This document shows positions 26,600 through 35,241 of a stretch of DNA of 64,000 bases, one piece after another. The position numbers and the translations under genes were made by a program. The stretch lies in the NCBI RefSeq assembly GCF_946151075.1, contig NZ_OX267715.1, positions 1,713,881-1,777,880 of the forward strand, read 5' to 3'. Within the stretch, counting starts at the first letter, position 1; each line of letters begins with the position of its first letter. The notes beneath the pieces were generated by a model. The model searched no databases and was not told the DNA's origin. It saw only the letters and a list, made by a program, of their open reading frames with translations. The DNA comes from Neobacillus sp. Marseille-Q6967 (GTDB lineage: Bacteria > Bacillota > Bacilli > Bacillales > Cytobacillaceae).

Positions 26600-27433
26600 T
26601 TATTTAACTTCTATAACAAATGGGTAGATATTGACTTGTCCGCCAAACTTGAATTCAGCCCAAAGCTTATAAATACCTGGCTTATCAAATTGTGTTTCAA
26701 ATTCAGTTTGATCATTTGAAACTGGATGAACATGGATATATTTCTCACCATCTTCATCTAAGATGACAACATGACCTAATGCGCCTAAATATGGTTCAGG
26801 TATAACACCTTTCACATCAAAATTTAGGATGATCTCCTTATTCGCTACAAATGATTGGGTGGTTAATTCAACTGTTTGACCATTAATAGTCTTTGTAAAT
26901 TCTGTATCTAAAGCAAGGTCGTTATCATGTTGTTCTTGATGCATTTCCCCAACTTGTAGTTCAATAGGTTCAACCGAATAATTTAGACCTTTCGGTTTAA
27001 TATCAACGAATGCTTTGTATGAGTTATCCGATAAATTGTACTTCAGTGAATATACTCCATTGTTTTTTTCTTCCGGGTGTAGATGATAATATTCTTTTAA
27101 GTCTGAACTAACAACAATTAAATGCATTAATACATCATGTGAGACTTCGAGTTCTGGAACATGACTATTTTTATCTTTTAACTCAATAATAATTTCTCCG
27201 TTAGCATAGGATACACTTGGCGTAACTTCGCTAGTGGTTATTTTACCATGTTCCTCTTCATGCTCGTTATGACCATTTTCATGATTCATGTTTTCTTCGT
27301 CCTGTTCACGAACTGTATGATTTTTTTGTTCATCCGTTTTTGCATTCATACTTGCATACACATTGTAACCTGCAATGACTACTCCAAGATATACGATAGC
27401 CGAACCAGCCCAAATCATTATACTTTTTTTCAT
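26600..27433 (-). CDS. Membrane-anchored His-rich protein of the copper operon
   Basis: 277 residues. An N-terminal membrane helix (5-27) is followed by a His/Glu-rich segment (about 38-62, several H-E and N-H repeats) and two beta-sandwich-like repeats with HLHPEE and HVHPVSND. The two halves look homologous (SHDVLMHLIVVS... and ALGHVVILDEDG...). The histidine-rich tail and location directly behind copA (22 nt) suggest extracytoplasmic Cu binding, as proposed for FixH/YtkA-like proteins. The family name is uncertain. Confidence 0.65.
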   Translation of the reverse strand: MKKSIMIWAGSAIVYLGVVIAGYNVYASMNAKTDEQKNHTVREQDEENMNHENGHNEHEEEHGKITTSEVTPSVSYANGEIIIELKDKNSHVPELEVSHDVLMHLIVVSSDLKEYYHLHPEEKNNGVYSLKYNLSDNSYKAFVDIKPKGLNYSVEPIELQVGEMHQEQHDNDLALDTEFTKTINGQTVELTTQSFVANKEIILNFDVKGVIPEPYLGALGHVVILDEDGEKYIHVHPVSNDQTEFETQFDKPGIYKLWAEFKFGGQVNIYPFVIEVK

Positions 27434-27455
27434 ATAAGCATCCTCCTTTCTACTT

Positions 27456-29879
27456 TTAAGCTTTTAACTTAATCCTTTGAAGTCTTAGGGCGTTGAGAAC
27501 AACTGATACAGAACTAAATGCCATCGCTGCACCGGCTAACCATGGTGCCAAGAAACCTGCTGCTGCGATAGGAATTCCTATGACGTTATATGCAAGTGCC
27601 CAGAAAAGATTTTGCTTAATATTTGTTATTGTCTTCTTACTCATGAAAATCGCGTCCGCAATACTAGTTAAATCGCCTCGAATAAGAGTAATATCTGCTG
27701 CTTCCATTGCCACATCGGTACCTGTACCAATAGCCATGCCGATATCAGCTGTCGCAAGTGCAGGGGCATCGTTGATTCCATCTCCTACCATTGCTACTTT
27801 TTTACCAGATTGCTGAAGCTTTTTCACTTCTTCTGCCTTTCCTTCTGGTAATACTTCTGCTATGACTTTCTTAATTCCAACTTGATCCGCAATTGCTTGT
27901 GCTGTTTGGGTATTATCACCTGTAATCATTACTACGTCTAATCCCATACTATGCAAACGCGAAATGGCTTCTTTAGATGTTTCCTTTATAGTATCTGCCA
28001 CCGCGACAATACCTGCAAAACGTTCATCAATAACTACTAACATGGCTGTCTTCCCTTGCTTCTCTAAGTTCTCCATTTTTACCAATTCATCTTGTACATT
28101 GATGTTATGTTTCGCCATGAGTCTACGAGTACCGATGAATAATTGTTTCCCATTCAACGTCGATTGGATTCCGAAACCAGGAATGGCTTCAAACGTATCA
28201 GATGACCCTAGTTCAATTCCTTTTTCTTTTATACCTTCAACAATCGCTTCAGCAAGTGGATGTTCGGAGTTTTTCTCAGCCGTACCAACCAGCGTTAGAA
28301 ATTCCTTTTCATCTATACCTTCTGCTAAAATAACATCGGTTAAAGATGGTTTTCCGTTTGTAACTGTACCTGTTTTATCAAGAATAATCGTATCTAAGCG
28401 ATGGGTTGTTTCTAGATGTTCCCCGCCTTTAAATAAAATTCCAAATTCGGCAGCCCGACCTGAGCCAGCCATGATCGAAGTTGGTGTTGCCAAACCAAGT
28501 GCACAAGGACAAGCGATAACTAAAACCGCAATAAATTTCTCAAGAGCATCCGCAAAATCTCCAGGATTTACAGCGAAATACCATACAAGGAAAGTAATAA
28601 TTGCGATTCCTACAACGATCGGCACAAATATTCCTGAAATAACGTCAGCTAATCGCTGAATAGGCGCTTTAGAACCTTGTGCTTCTTCAACCACCTTAAT
28701 AATTTGAGCTAATGCTGTATCTTTACCAACTTTTGTTGCTTTAATTTTCAGGAACCCGTTTTTATTAATTGTTGAACCAATAACGTTATCTCCTATTGTT
28801 TTATCAATTGGAATACTCTCACCCGTTAACATCGATTCGTCAACCGCTGACCTGCCTTCAACAATCTCACCATCAACAGGGACCTTTTCACCCGGTTTCA
28901 CATAAACAATATCCCCTTCTAAAACTTCTTCGATTGGGATCATCATCTCATGACCATCACGAACCACTGTTGCATTTTTGGCTTGTAAACCCATTAACTT
29001 TTTAATTGCTTCAGACGAACGTCCTTTAGCCTTCGCTTCAAACAGTTTCCCTAATAGAATTAAGGTAATAAGAACAGCACTTGTTTCATAATAAAGCTCT
29101 ACCATATGAGTGCCGGAGCCAATTGATATGATACTTAAATATAGACTATAGAAATAAGCAGCCGATGTACCAAGTGCAACAAGCACATCCATATTTGCAC
29201 TCTTATTTCTTAACGCCTTAAAAGCTCCCACATAAAACTGTTTACCAACGACAAATTGTACTGGGGTTGCTAAAGCTAATTGAACCCAAGGATTCATAAA
29301 CATATCTGGCAGCCAAATGAATGACGTAAATTCAAAGTGACTCACCATTGCCCACAATAACGGGAATGATAGTATGGCAGAGAAAAGAAACTTTCCTTGT
29401 TGCTTTTCAATTTCCTTTTGACGATGGTCAACTTGTTCTCCTACATTTTCTTTCTTTTGTTCAAGGGTATAACCTAATTTTTTGATTGCCTCTTTCATTT
29501 CAGAGACAGAGACCTGCTCTGGATTGTACTCCACAAGGACTGTTTCTAACGCGAAATTGACAGTCGCTTTTTCGACCCCATCGAATTTGTTAAGCCTTTT
29601 TTCAATTTTATTTGCACATGCCGCACAGGTCATTCCTGTAATATCCAATTCTGTTTTTTCCTTTACAACATCATATCCTAAAGACTGAATTTTCTTTTGG
29701 AAATCCTGTTCAGATACAACTTCAGGATCATATTTTATGGTGGACTTTTCAAGTGCTAAATTAACATTCGCTTCTTTAACGCCCTCCATTTTTTTGAGCC
29801 CTTTTTCAATTCTTGTAACACATGCTGCACAAGTCATTCCTGTAATTTGAAAATTTGTTTCTTTTATTTCATTACTCAT
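27456..29879 (-). CDS. copA: Copper-translocating P1B-type ATPase CopA
   Basis: 807 residues. Two N-terminal heavy-metal domains with GMTCAAC at 14-20 and 82-88 are followed by eight membrane helices. The ion-path motif CPC lies in ACPCALGLATP, phosphorylation motif DKTGTVTNG, HP in SEHPLAEAI, and hinge GDGINDAPAL. It uses ATP to export Cu(I) from the cytosol, taking it from CopZ. It is the third gene of csoR-copZ-copA. A CsoR-type box sits between copZ and copA, so it may also have its own control point. Intact and of normal length. Confidence 0.97.
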   Translation of the reverse strand: MSNEIKETNFQITGMTCAACVTRIEKGLKKMEGVKEANVNLALEKSTIKYDPEVVSEQDFQKKIQSLGYDVVKEKTELDITGMTCAACANKIEKRLNKFDGVEKATVNFALETVLVEYNPEQVSVSEMKEAIKKLGYTLEQKKENVGEQVDHRQKEIEKQQGKFLFSAILSFPLLWAMVSHFEFTSFIWLPDMFMNPWVQLALATPVQFVVGKQFYVGAFKALRNKSANMDVLVALGTSAAYFYSLYLSIISIGSGTHMVELYYETSAVLITLILLGKLFEAKAKGRSSEAIKKLMGLQAKNATVVRDGHEMMIPIEEVLEGDIVYVKPGEKVPVDGEIVEGRSAVDESMLTGESIPIDKTIGDNVIGSTINKNGFLKIKATKVGKDTALAQIIKVVEEAQGSKAPIQRLADVISGIFVPIVVGIAIITFLVWYFAVNPGDFADALEKFIAVLVIACPCALGLATPTSIMAGSGRAAEFGILFKGGEHLETTHRLDTIILDKTGTVTNGKPSLTDVILAEGIDEKEFLTLVGTAEKNSEHPLAEAIVEGIKEKGIELGSSDTFEAIPGFGIQSTLNGKQLFIGTRRLMAKHNINVQDELVKMENLEKQGKTAMLVVIDERFAGIVAVADTIKETSKEAISRLHSMGLDVVMITGDNTQTAQAIADQVGIKKVIAEVLPEGKAEEVKKLQQSGKKVAMVGDGINDAPALATADIGMAIGTGTDVAMEAADITLIRGDLTSIADAIFMSKKTITNIKQNLFWALAYNVIGIPIAAAGFLAPWLAGAAMAFSSVSVVLNALRLQRIKLKA

Positions 29880-29896
29880 CGATATTCACCTCTTCC

Positions 29897-29913
29897 ATAC
29901 GGGTAGGGGGTAT
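29897..29913 (-). promoter_or_regulatory. Second CsoR-type operator, between copZ and copA
   Basis: ATACCCCCTACCCGTAT on the minus strand is a pseudo-palindrome of the CsoR consensus (ATACCCCnnnGGGTAT-like), 18-34 nt upstream of the copA start. Confidence 0.6.
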
Positions 29914-29962
29914 AATTTATTGTTAAAGATAACGTGCTTTTCAGCGCACGTTATCTTACATC

Positions 29963-30169
29963 CTATTCAACATCATAGCCCCGGTCATCAATCGTTTCTT
30001 TGATCTTGCTTAAGGAAACTTCAGTAGGGCTAAATTCTACATCTACATTTCCTGCTTCCAAATGAACTTTTACCGATTTAACACCTTGTAACTCTCCGAC
30101 GCTTCCTTCAATAGATTTTACACAATGACCACAAGACATTCCATTAACCTTTAATGTAATCTTTTCCAT
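29963..30169 (-). CDS. copZ: Copper chaperone CopZ
   Basis: 68 residues, one heavy-metal-associated domain with GMSCGHC (Cys13, Cys16). CopZ carries Cu(I) to the N-terminal domains of CopA and to CsoR. The gene lies 17 nt after csoR and 83 nt before copA. The length is exactly that expected, and the tail RGYDVE matches the family. Confidence 0.96.
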   Translation of the reverse strand: MEKITLKVNGMSCGHCVKSIEGSVGELQGVKSVKVHLEAGNVDVEFSPTEVSLSKIKETIDDRGYDVE

Positions 30170-30186
30170 TAATTAATCACTCCCAC

Positions 30187-30507
30187 TTATTTTTTCATTA
30201 ATCTTTCAATTGTTAAAAGAACTTCATCTAAAACTTCTGTATCACCTTCGTTTATACGTTCTAATACACAAGTTTTTAAATGTCCTTCTAGAAGAATCTT
30301 TGCCACACTGTTTAAAGCAGACTGTGTAGCAGATATTTGTGTAATAACATCATCACAATAAGTATCTTTTTCAATTAATCCTTTTATCCCGCGAATTTGA
30401 CCCTCAATTCGATTTAAACGAGTAACCAAATTTTTCTTTACTTTATCAGAATGATGACTCTTTCTTTCTTCAGAAAGATGACAATCATGATTCATGTTTT
30501 CTTCCAT
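30187..30507 (-). CDS. csoR: Copper-sensing repressor CsoR
   Basis: 106 residues, all-alpha DUF156 fold. The copper ligands of the family are present: Cys51, His76 and Cys80, together with RLNRIEGQIRG (30-40). An extra His-rich N-terminal tail (residues 7-19) could add metal affinity. As a tetramer it represses the cop operon and releases DNA on Cu(I) binding. It is first in csoR-copZ-copA; an operator overlaps its promoter. Confidence 0.95.
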   Translation of the reverse strand: MEENMNHDCHLSEERKSHHSDKVKKNLVTRLNRIEGQIRGIKGLIEKDTYCDDVITQISATQSALNSVAKILLEGHLKTCVLERINEGDTEVLDEVLLTIERLMKK

Positions 30508-30534
30508 CTTACCTCACCTCCACACTTATAATTT

Positions 30535-30559
30535 ACTATACCCCCCTATAGTATGTCAA
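30535..30559 (-). promoter_or_regulatory. csoR operon operator and -35 region
   Basis: TACTATAGGGGGGTATAGTA (30535-30554) is the C/G-run pseudo-palindrome recognised by CsoR; TTGACA overlaps its end (30554-30559) and a TAAATT -10-like box follows 18 nt on. The repressor would sit between -35 and -10. Confidence 0.75.
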
Positions 30560-30629
30560 GAAATTTAATAATCCTTTTTATCTTACTGGAGTAGGAGTTG
30601 TTATGTAGGGGATTTATAGAATTTATCCT

Positions 30630-31229
30630 TCATTTTGGTTTTTGCCCTACAAATTGTATGACATGGGATAAACCATTATGGAGCTTTCCTTCATGCCGGG
30701 TAACCTCCCCCATAAAAAAGTGGATAATCCTCCAATCCGAAAAGACTTGTAAAAATTCTTCTGGATTATATAAAAAGTCCAAATCCTTAGGTCCGCCACT
30801 TTCATATGGTATTTGGTATATTGAATAAACCTCTGTTACAAAATACCCACCTGGCTTAATCGCTTCTTTAACACCTTGAAGTGTTTTCTTGCGCAACACT
30901 GTTGGAAAATGCCCGAAAATGCAAACAAGCTGATCCCACTTCTCTTTTTCCCAGAATACATCATTTAAATCAACAAGCCCGGTATTAACCGTTACACCTC
31001 TGCTATCGGCGAGTTTTTTTGTTTTTGCTAAGCCAGATTCCGCATAGTCCCAAGCGGTTACTTTCATTCCTTGTTCAGCTAAAAAAACTGCATTACGCCC
31101 TTCACCTTCTGCGATTGCCAAAGTATCACCGGATAATTGAAGTTTTTTCTGGATATCTGCTAAAAATACATTGGGTTCTTTTCCATAAACATAATCATCA
31201 TCCTGAAATCGAATATTCCATTGATTCAT
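30630..31229 (-). CDS. SAM-dependent methyltransferase, TehB-like
   Basis: 199 residues. Methyltransferase motif I appears as LAIAEGEGRNAVFLAEQG (37-54), with AWDYAESGL as motif II and KPGGYFVTEVY as post-motif IV. This E-G-E-G-R-N pattern is typical of TehB/UbiE-like enzymes annotated for tellurite resistance or small-molecule methylation. It starts 14 nt after the thioredoxin-like gene and is likely co-transcribed. In a selenium-using organism, selenite or tellurite methylation is an attractive but untested role. Confidence 0.75.
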   Translation of the reverse strand: MNQWNIRFQDDDYVYGKEPNVFLADIQKKLQLSGDTLAIAEGEGRNAVFLAEQGMKVTAWDYAESGLAKTKKLADSRGVTVNTGLVDLNDVFWEKEKWDQLVCIFGHFPTVLRKKTLQGVKEAIKPGGYFVTEVYSIYQIPYESGGPKDLDFLYNPEEFLQVFSDWRIIHFFMGEVTRHEGKLHNGLSHVIQFVGQKPK

Positions 31230-31243
31230 AATATTTCTCCTTT

Positions 31244-32269
31244 CTAATCAATATTATTTATTAATTCTGTCATCATTTCTCCATCCATTGGACCAATTAT
31301 CTTATTACGGATAATACCATGAGAATCAATGACATAACTTGTTGGAATTGTAATAGCCTGATATCGGTCCTCTATTTCTCCCTCTTGATCAAGTAACACT
31401 GGAAAAGTTAAGTGATTATCTTTTATAAATTTCTCAATATTTTTTATATTTTTTTCAGATGTGGTTAAATTAACTGCAAGTATTTCTACGATTTTGTTTT
31501 GTTCTTCATAAAAATCTTGCATATGGGGCATTTCTGCTTTACATGGCGGACACCAAGTTGCCCAAAAATTTAATATTACTTTCTTTCCTCTTAATTCAGA
31601 CAGCTTTAGTTCTTCCCCATCTATTGATTTCATTTGAAAATCGGGAGCTTTATTGCCTTCCTGAACTCCGATTTTTATTTTTTCTTCACCTGTTGGCATT
31701 GTACTGGCTGTGTTCTCCATTTTTACTTTAGGGATTTTGCCGGAGGAATAAACGATTCCAAAAGCTAACAATCCAGCCAAACTTATTATTAATAATCCAT
31801 TTTTCGATGAAGATACCTTCCTGGTAAGACTCAAAATATAAAGCAAAAGGGAAAGTAATCCTACGAAGAGATGAAAAAGAATGTTTTCATTAATTAAGAA
31901 AAGCAATAAAAAATGATACACGCTTAATACTGAAAAACTAAAAATTAATTTTGTTTGCAGGGTAATAAAAAAAGAAATGTTTAATTTCATAGTTTTACAA
32001 AAGAAATAAATATATGAGCCAAGAATTCCTAAAATTAACCCTTTGTCCCCTCCTGTAAAATACAACAACGATAATGGACTTTTAACTATTAGTTTTGGCT
32101 CCAGCAACAGCAAACTGCCTTTCCATATAAGAAATCCTAAAAAAACACTATTTGATACTATATCAAATAATTTTTTAACTAATTCATTTCTTTGTGAACG
32201 CAGCAACCATAGCTTTAGAATAATAAATCCTATTAGAATTGAAATTCCAAGAACAATCCATTTCATCAT
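31244..32269 (-). CDS. Membrane domain fused to TlpA/ResA-like thioredoxin
   Basis: 341 residues. Residues 1-175 carry five or six hydrophobic segments, loosely like a truncated prolipoprotein-diacylglyceryl-transferase-type core (FTGGDKGLILG near 71-81). Residues 205-341 are a TlpA/ResA thioredoxin with active site WCPPC (239-243) and cis-Pro TIPTSYVID. The catalytic domain faces outside and should reduce or shuffle extracytoplasmic disulfides. The start ATG at 32269 lies close to a second ATG (M1-M2). The membrane part's function is unclear. Confidence 0.78.
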   Translation of the reverse strand: MMKWIVLGISILIGFIILKLWLLRSQRNELVKKLFDIVSNSVFLGFLIWKGSLLLLEPKLIVKSPLSLLYFTGGDKGLILGILGSYIYFFCKTMKLNISFFITLQTKLIFSFSVLSVYHFLLLFLINENILFHLFVGLLSLLLYILSLTRKVSSSKNGLLIISLAGLLAFGIVYSSGKIPKVKMENTASTMPTGEEKIKIGVQEGNKAPDFQMKSIDGEELKLSELRGKKVILNFWATWCPPCKAEMPHMQDFYEEQNKIVEILAVNLTTSEKNIKNIEKFIKDNHLTFPVLLDQEGEIEDRYQAITIPTSYVIDSHGIIRNKIIGPMDGEMMTELINNID

Positions 32270-32411
32270 GATGGTAAAAGAACCAATTTGTACTACGTCG
32301 ATTCTCGGTTCCTCCCTTCATTTATCAAGAGTTACTAAAAAAATAGTATCAACTCTTACTTAATTTAAAGTGTTTTTTGTATTAATATGATGACTCCTAC
32401 CAGGAGCCAAA

Positions 32412-32457
32412 TTAAAACCCCAGGTCATATGGGAGGTGAAAATTTCGAACGGGGTTT
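32412..32457 (-). other. Weak terminator-like inverted repeat and start of a duplicated segment
   Basis: AAAACCCC and GGGGTTTTTT pair across a 31-nt loop. The sequence from about 32452 to 32712 is closely repeated at 36840-37095 (shared runs such as TTATTATTTATTCCTCAAGT). The T-rich tail is on the plus strand, where no gene reads in. Confidence 0.4.
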
Positions 32458-32551
32458 TTTATTATTTATTCCTCAAGTACCCTTACCACAATTCTTAGAA
32501 CTATTATTATTCATATTATCTCCCCTATGGATTTTTTTACATTTATAAAAA

Positions 32552-32715
32552 TCAAACTCTAAGCGCTTTAAATTGTCCGCCTCCAAATAAGGACTTAACA
32601 TAATCGATTTTTACATGTTCGAAATAAACCTTGTCTCTTTCATAAACTAAAAACTGTATTCCATTTTGTTCTGTTATTTCATCCGTTTCTAATGCTGATT
32701 CTTCCAGAGTCAGAC
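32552..32715 (-). pseudogene. C-terminal fragment of a HesB-like selenoprotein gene
   Basis: In frame, minus strand: LTLEESALETDEI, NGIQFLVYERDKVYFEH, KSLFGGGQFKALRV and stop TGA. This matches the C-terminal 54 residues of the HesB-like genes at 34785 and 36934. The first half, including the UGA codon, is gone: the break lies at 32715/32716, exactly at the foot of the SECIS hairpin. The sequence then continues as the end of the DoxX gene. The hairpin itself (32695-32713) survives. Confidence 0.85.
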
Positions 32716-32716
32716 T

Positions 32717-33100
32717 TTATCCCTGATAACTTTGTTCTTTTTTTGGTGTTTTTGTTCTCTCACCAACAAAAACGATTATCCCTAAAATCAAAAGAACTAT
32801 TGAAGGCATTGTATCTCCAATACCCTGACCTGCATTTAAATGTGTAAACGCGGCACCAGCCATTAGTAACACTGCCCCTCCAGAAGCCAGTAAAGCGAAT
32901 TGTGAGTTCCAAAACCCAATTAACAATCCAATCGCTCCTAGAATTTCAAATATGCCTACAATGTACATAAATTCTACTGAATAACTAAACGTTTCTGTAA
33001 ACATCTGAACTTGTTGTTGATTACCAGTTAGCTTCTTAACACCAGCAAGAATAAATGCAACGGAATAAAATCCTTGAATAATACGCAACATCCATATCAT
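32717..33100 (-). CDS. DoxX-family membrane protein
   Basis: 127 residues with four hydrophobic segments: GFYSVAFILAGVKKL, a second around YIVGIFEILGAIGLLIG, a third around ALLASGGAVLLMAGAAFTH, and a C-terminal one. This is the DoxX four-helix plan. Proteins of this type accompany thiol or thiosulfate redox enzymes. Its last codons (KTPKKEQSYQG, then TAA) abut the truncated HesB fragment, so the natural C-terminus may have been altered by the same deletion. Confidence 0.75.
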   Translation of the reverse strand: MIWMLRIIQGFYSVAFILAGVKKLTGNQQQVQMFTETFSYSVEFMYIVGIFEILGAIGLLIGFWNSQFALLASGGAVLLMAGAAFTHLNAGQGIGDTMPSIVLLILGIIVFVGERTKTPKKEQSYQG

Positions 33101-33264
33101 ATAAAATCCCCTTTATATTTAGCCTATTTCTTTAACGCTTAGGTTTAAGTAAATCAGCCAGGATTTTTCTCATCCAGCTCGTTTCAATTCTATCGAGTTA
33201 GTTCATCACTTCTTAATCCACATCTCCGATAACAAAAAGCTATATAACTGCTTACGGTTATTAA

Positions 33265-33485
33265 CTACTTTAAACGTTTTCCTAAAAATTGTTTTATCAG
33301 ATTAGCAATAACGTCTAAGTCCTCCTCTAAAGCAAAATGCCCTGTATTTAATAAATGAATTTTGCAATCTTTTAGATCTGTCAGAGCCACACCCAATAGT
33401 TCTTTGATCATACCGGCACCGGCGATTGCAGGCAAGATTGATGTGAATACTCCAGAGATCACATCAAAAATTGATCAAGAACGCC
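33265..33485 (-). pseudogene. PTS EIIC fragment fused to alpha/beta-hydrolase C-terminus
   Basis: The open frame 33265-33462 begins ISGVFTSILPAIAGAGMIKELL, the ISGxFxPxLPAIAGAGMIKGLL segment of sugar PTS membrane subunits. The preceding bases read KAFLINF in a shifted frame. At LTDLKDCK it changes to IHLLNTGHFALEEDLDVIANLI, which is 70-80 percent like the end of the intact hydrolase at 33845-34705. Both parents are almost wholly missing. A second deletion chimera of the region. Confidence 0.7.
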
Positions 33486-33691
33486 TTTAGCTGTTTTATA
33501 CTAATCCATCAGTGTCTCTCCCATTTTCATTTTGTAAGTATCACTCCCCACCATATAACCTATTATTCTTATATAACGTAATAAAGATTATTTTGGCTAT
33601 ACCTCACTCCTCCAAGAAATCCTCTCAGGCAATTAAAAAACCTAAATTACAGTCAACGTACGAATACATAACTTCCCCTACACTATCTGTA

Positions 33692-33820
33692 ATTTAGGTT
33701 TTGCCTGCTTAACCAGTAACAATCCTAACTGGATATTTAGGTTTTGCCTGCTTAATCAGTAACAATCCTAACTGAATATTTAGGTTTTGCCTGCTTAACC
33801 AGTAACAATCCTATTGGATA
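33692..33820. repeat. Triplicated 43-bp direct repeat
   Basis: Units start at 33692, 33735 and 33778 with ATTTAGGTTTTGCCTGCTTA and end with CAGTAACAATCCTAACTGGA; they differ at only a few bases. Just before, AACCTAAATTACAG (about 33640-33655) and CTGTAATTTAGGTT form an inverted repeat with the first unit. There is no coding potential. It fills the gap before the hydrolase stop; 33490-33690 otherwise shows nothing recognisable. Confidence 0.85.
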
Positions 33821-33844
33821 TTTAATTTGATTACTTTGCCCCAC

Positions 33845-34705
33845 CTATTTTAATCGTTTTCCTAAAAATTGCTTAATCAGATAAGCACTAGTTTCTAATT
33901 CTTCTTCTAAAGGAAAATGTCCGGTATTCAATAAATGTACCTCGCATTCTTTAAGATCGTTTTGGAAGGCTAACGCTCCTTTAGGTCCAAAGAACATGTC
34001 ATTTTCCCCCCAAGCTACTAATACAGGAGGCTGAAATGTTCTAAAGAATTCCTGCCAGCTCGGATATTGTTTAATGTTGTTTCGATAATCGTAAAATAGT
34101 GCAAGTTGTATTTCTTTATTGCCAGGACGATCCAAAACGAATTGATCCATATTCCATGCATCGGGGCTAATTCGATCAGGGTTACGAGTCCCATTTGTAT
34201 ATTGATACTTTGTAAAGTCCGCTGATAAAAGGGCTTTTAGATTATTTTTATTTTCCTCATTAGGATTTTCCCAATAAGTGCGTAGAGGTTCCCAAGTAGA
34301 CAATAATCCTTCCTCATATGCATTTCCATTTTGAGTTATAATGGCTTGAATTTGTTCAGGACGTTTCGTTGCTAATCTAAATCCTACTGGAGCGCCGTAA
34401 TCGTGAACATAGATACTAAATTTCTCTAATTTTAATTTCTCTACAAATTTATTTATTAAGAGAGCTAAGTTATCAAAAGTATATTCAAATTCATCCATTC
34501 CGGGTTGATCGCTATTTCCGAAACCTGGATAATCTGGCGCGATAATGTGATATTCATCCATAAGTTTATTTATTAAATTTCGATACATATGAGAAGAAGA
34601 CGGGAAACCATGTAGCAATAAAATTGTGGGATTACTTGTATTACCAGCTTCTCGATAAAAGATATTAATGTTATTAATATTTATTGTTTTGTATTGTACT
34701 AACAT
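33845..34705 (-). CDS. Alpha/beta hydrolase (haloalkane dehalogenase / epoxide hydrolase type)
   Basis: 286 residues from ATG 34705, chosen for GAGGTG upstream; the frame extends 17 codons further without a ribosome site. Oxyanion motif HGFPSSS (32-38); the nucleophile elbow is VHDYGAP, so the nucleophile is Asp102 rather than Ser; the catalytic His is in NTGHFPLEEE near the end. An Asp nucleophile marks enzymes cleaving C-halogen or epoxide bonds. The last 38 residues are repeated in the broken copy at 33265. Substrate unknown. Confidence 0.82.
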   Translation of the reverse strand: MLVQYKTININNINIFYREAGNTSNPTILLLHGFPSSSHMYRNLINKLMDEYHIIAPDYPGFGNSDQPGMDEFEYTFDNLALLINKFVEKLKLEKFSIYVHDYGAPVGFRLATKRPEQIQAIITQNGNAYEEGLLSTWEPLRTYWENPNEENKNNLKALLSADFTKYQYTNGTRNPDRISPDAWNMDQFVLDRPGNKEIQLALFYDYRNNIKQYPSWQEFFRTFQPPVLVAWGENDMFFGPKGALAFQNDLKECEVHLLNTGHFPLEEELETSAYLIKQFLGKRLK

Positions 34706-34784
34706 ATTTTCACCTCTGTTATTAGAAATGCTATTTTCACCAATTATTTTACCCACGTAGTGAACCCTATCTAAATTATAGTAG

Positions 34785-35072
34785 CTAAACTCGGATCACT
34801 TTAAATTGTCCGCCACCGAATATGGTCTTTACATAGTCAATTTTTGTATTTTCAAAATAAACCTTATCTCTTATATTAACTAGAAACTGGATCCCACTTT
34901 CTTCAGTAACTTCATCACTCTCTAAAGCTGACTCTTCCAGAGCCAGACGAAGTTGCGGTCCTCCTCAGCCAATCCCCATTGATAAACGGATTAATGGCTT
35001 CCTACCTTCATTAATAATGTCTTTAACTTCTTTCGTAATTTCCGAAATTGCAGCCTGCGTTATTTTAACCAT
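34785..35072 (-). CDS. HesB-like selenoprotein (G-I-G-U-G-G), copy 1
   Basis: 95 residues from ATG 35072. The frame has one internal TGA at 34965-34967, codon 36, in SMGIG-U-GGPQLRLALEE. In IscA/HesB proteins this loop holds the metal-binding cysteine (G-x-C-x-G). Eighteen nt after the TGA, CTGGCTC-TGGAA-GAGTCAG (34928-34946) gives a seven-pair stem (one G-U) with GG in the loop. The C-terminus FGGGQFKVIRV lacks the usual CGCG pair of iron-sulfur HesB proteins, matching the described HesB-like selenoprotein family. A paralogue with the same TGA lies 2 kb away. Function unknown; perhaps selenium- or metal-linked. Confidence 0.9.
34928..34946 (-). promoter_or_regulatory. Putative bacterial SECIS, HesB-like copy 1
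   Basis: CTGGCTC-TGGAA-GAGTCAG: seven pairs, five-base loop with GG, 18 nt after the TGA. Copies 2 and 3 share the loop and show paired changes in the stem. Confidence 0.85.
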
Positions 35073-35241
35073 ATATTTCCTCCAAAAAGATTACTTATTT
35101 TATAGTTTTATATGCACTATTTTTTAGGGTATATAAGCTTAAGGTAAATCATTAATATCTTTATAACTATAGCTAAAATTAATAGGCTAATTCTATTGCA
35201 AGATCTTAGTGATTACCAGATTATCCGGAATCATCCACGTA

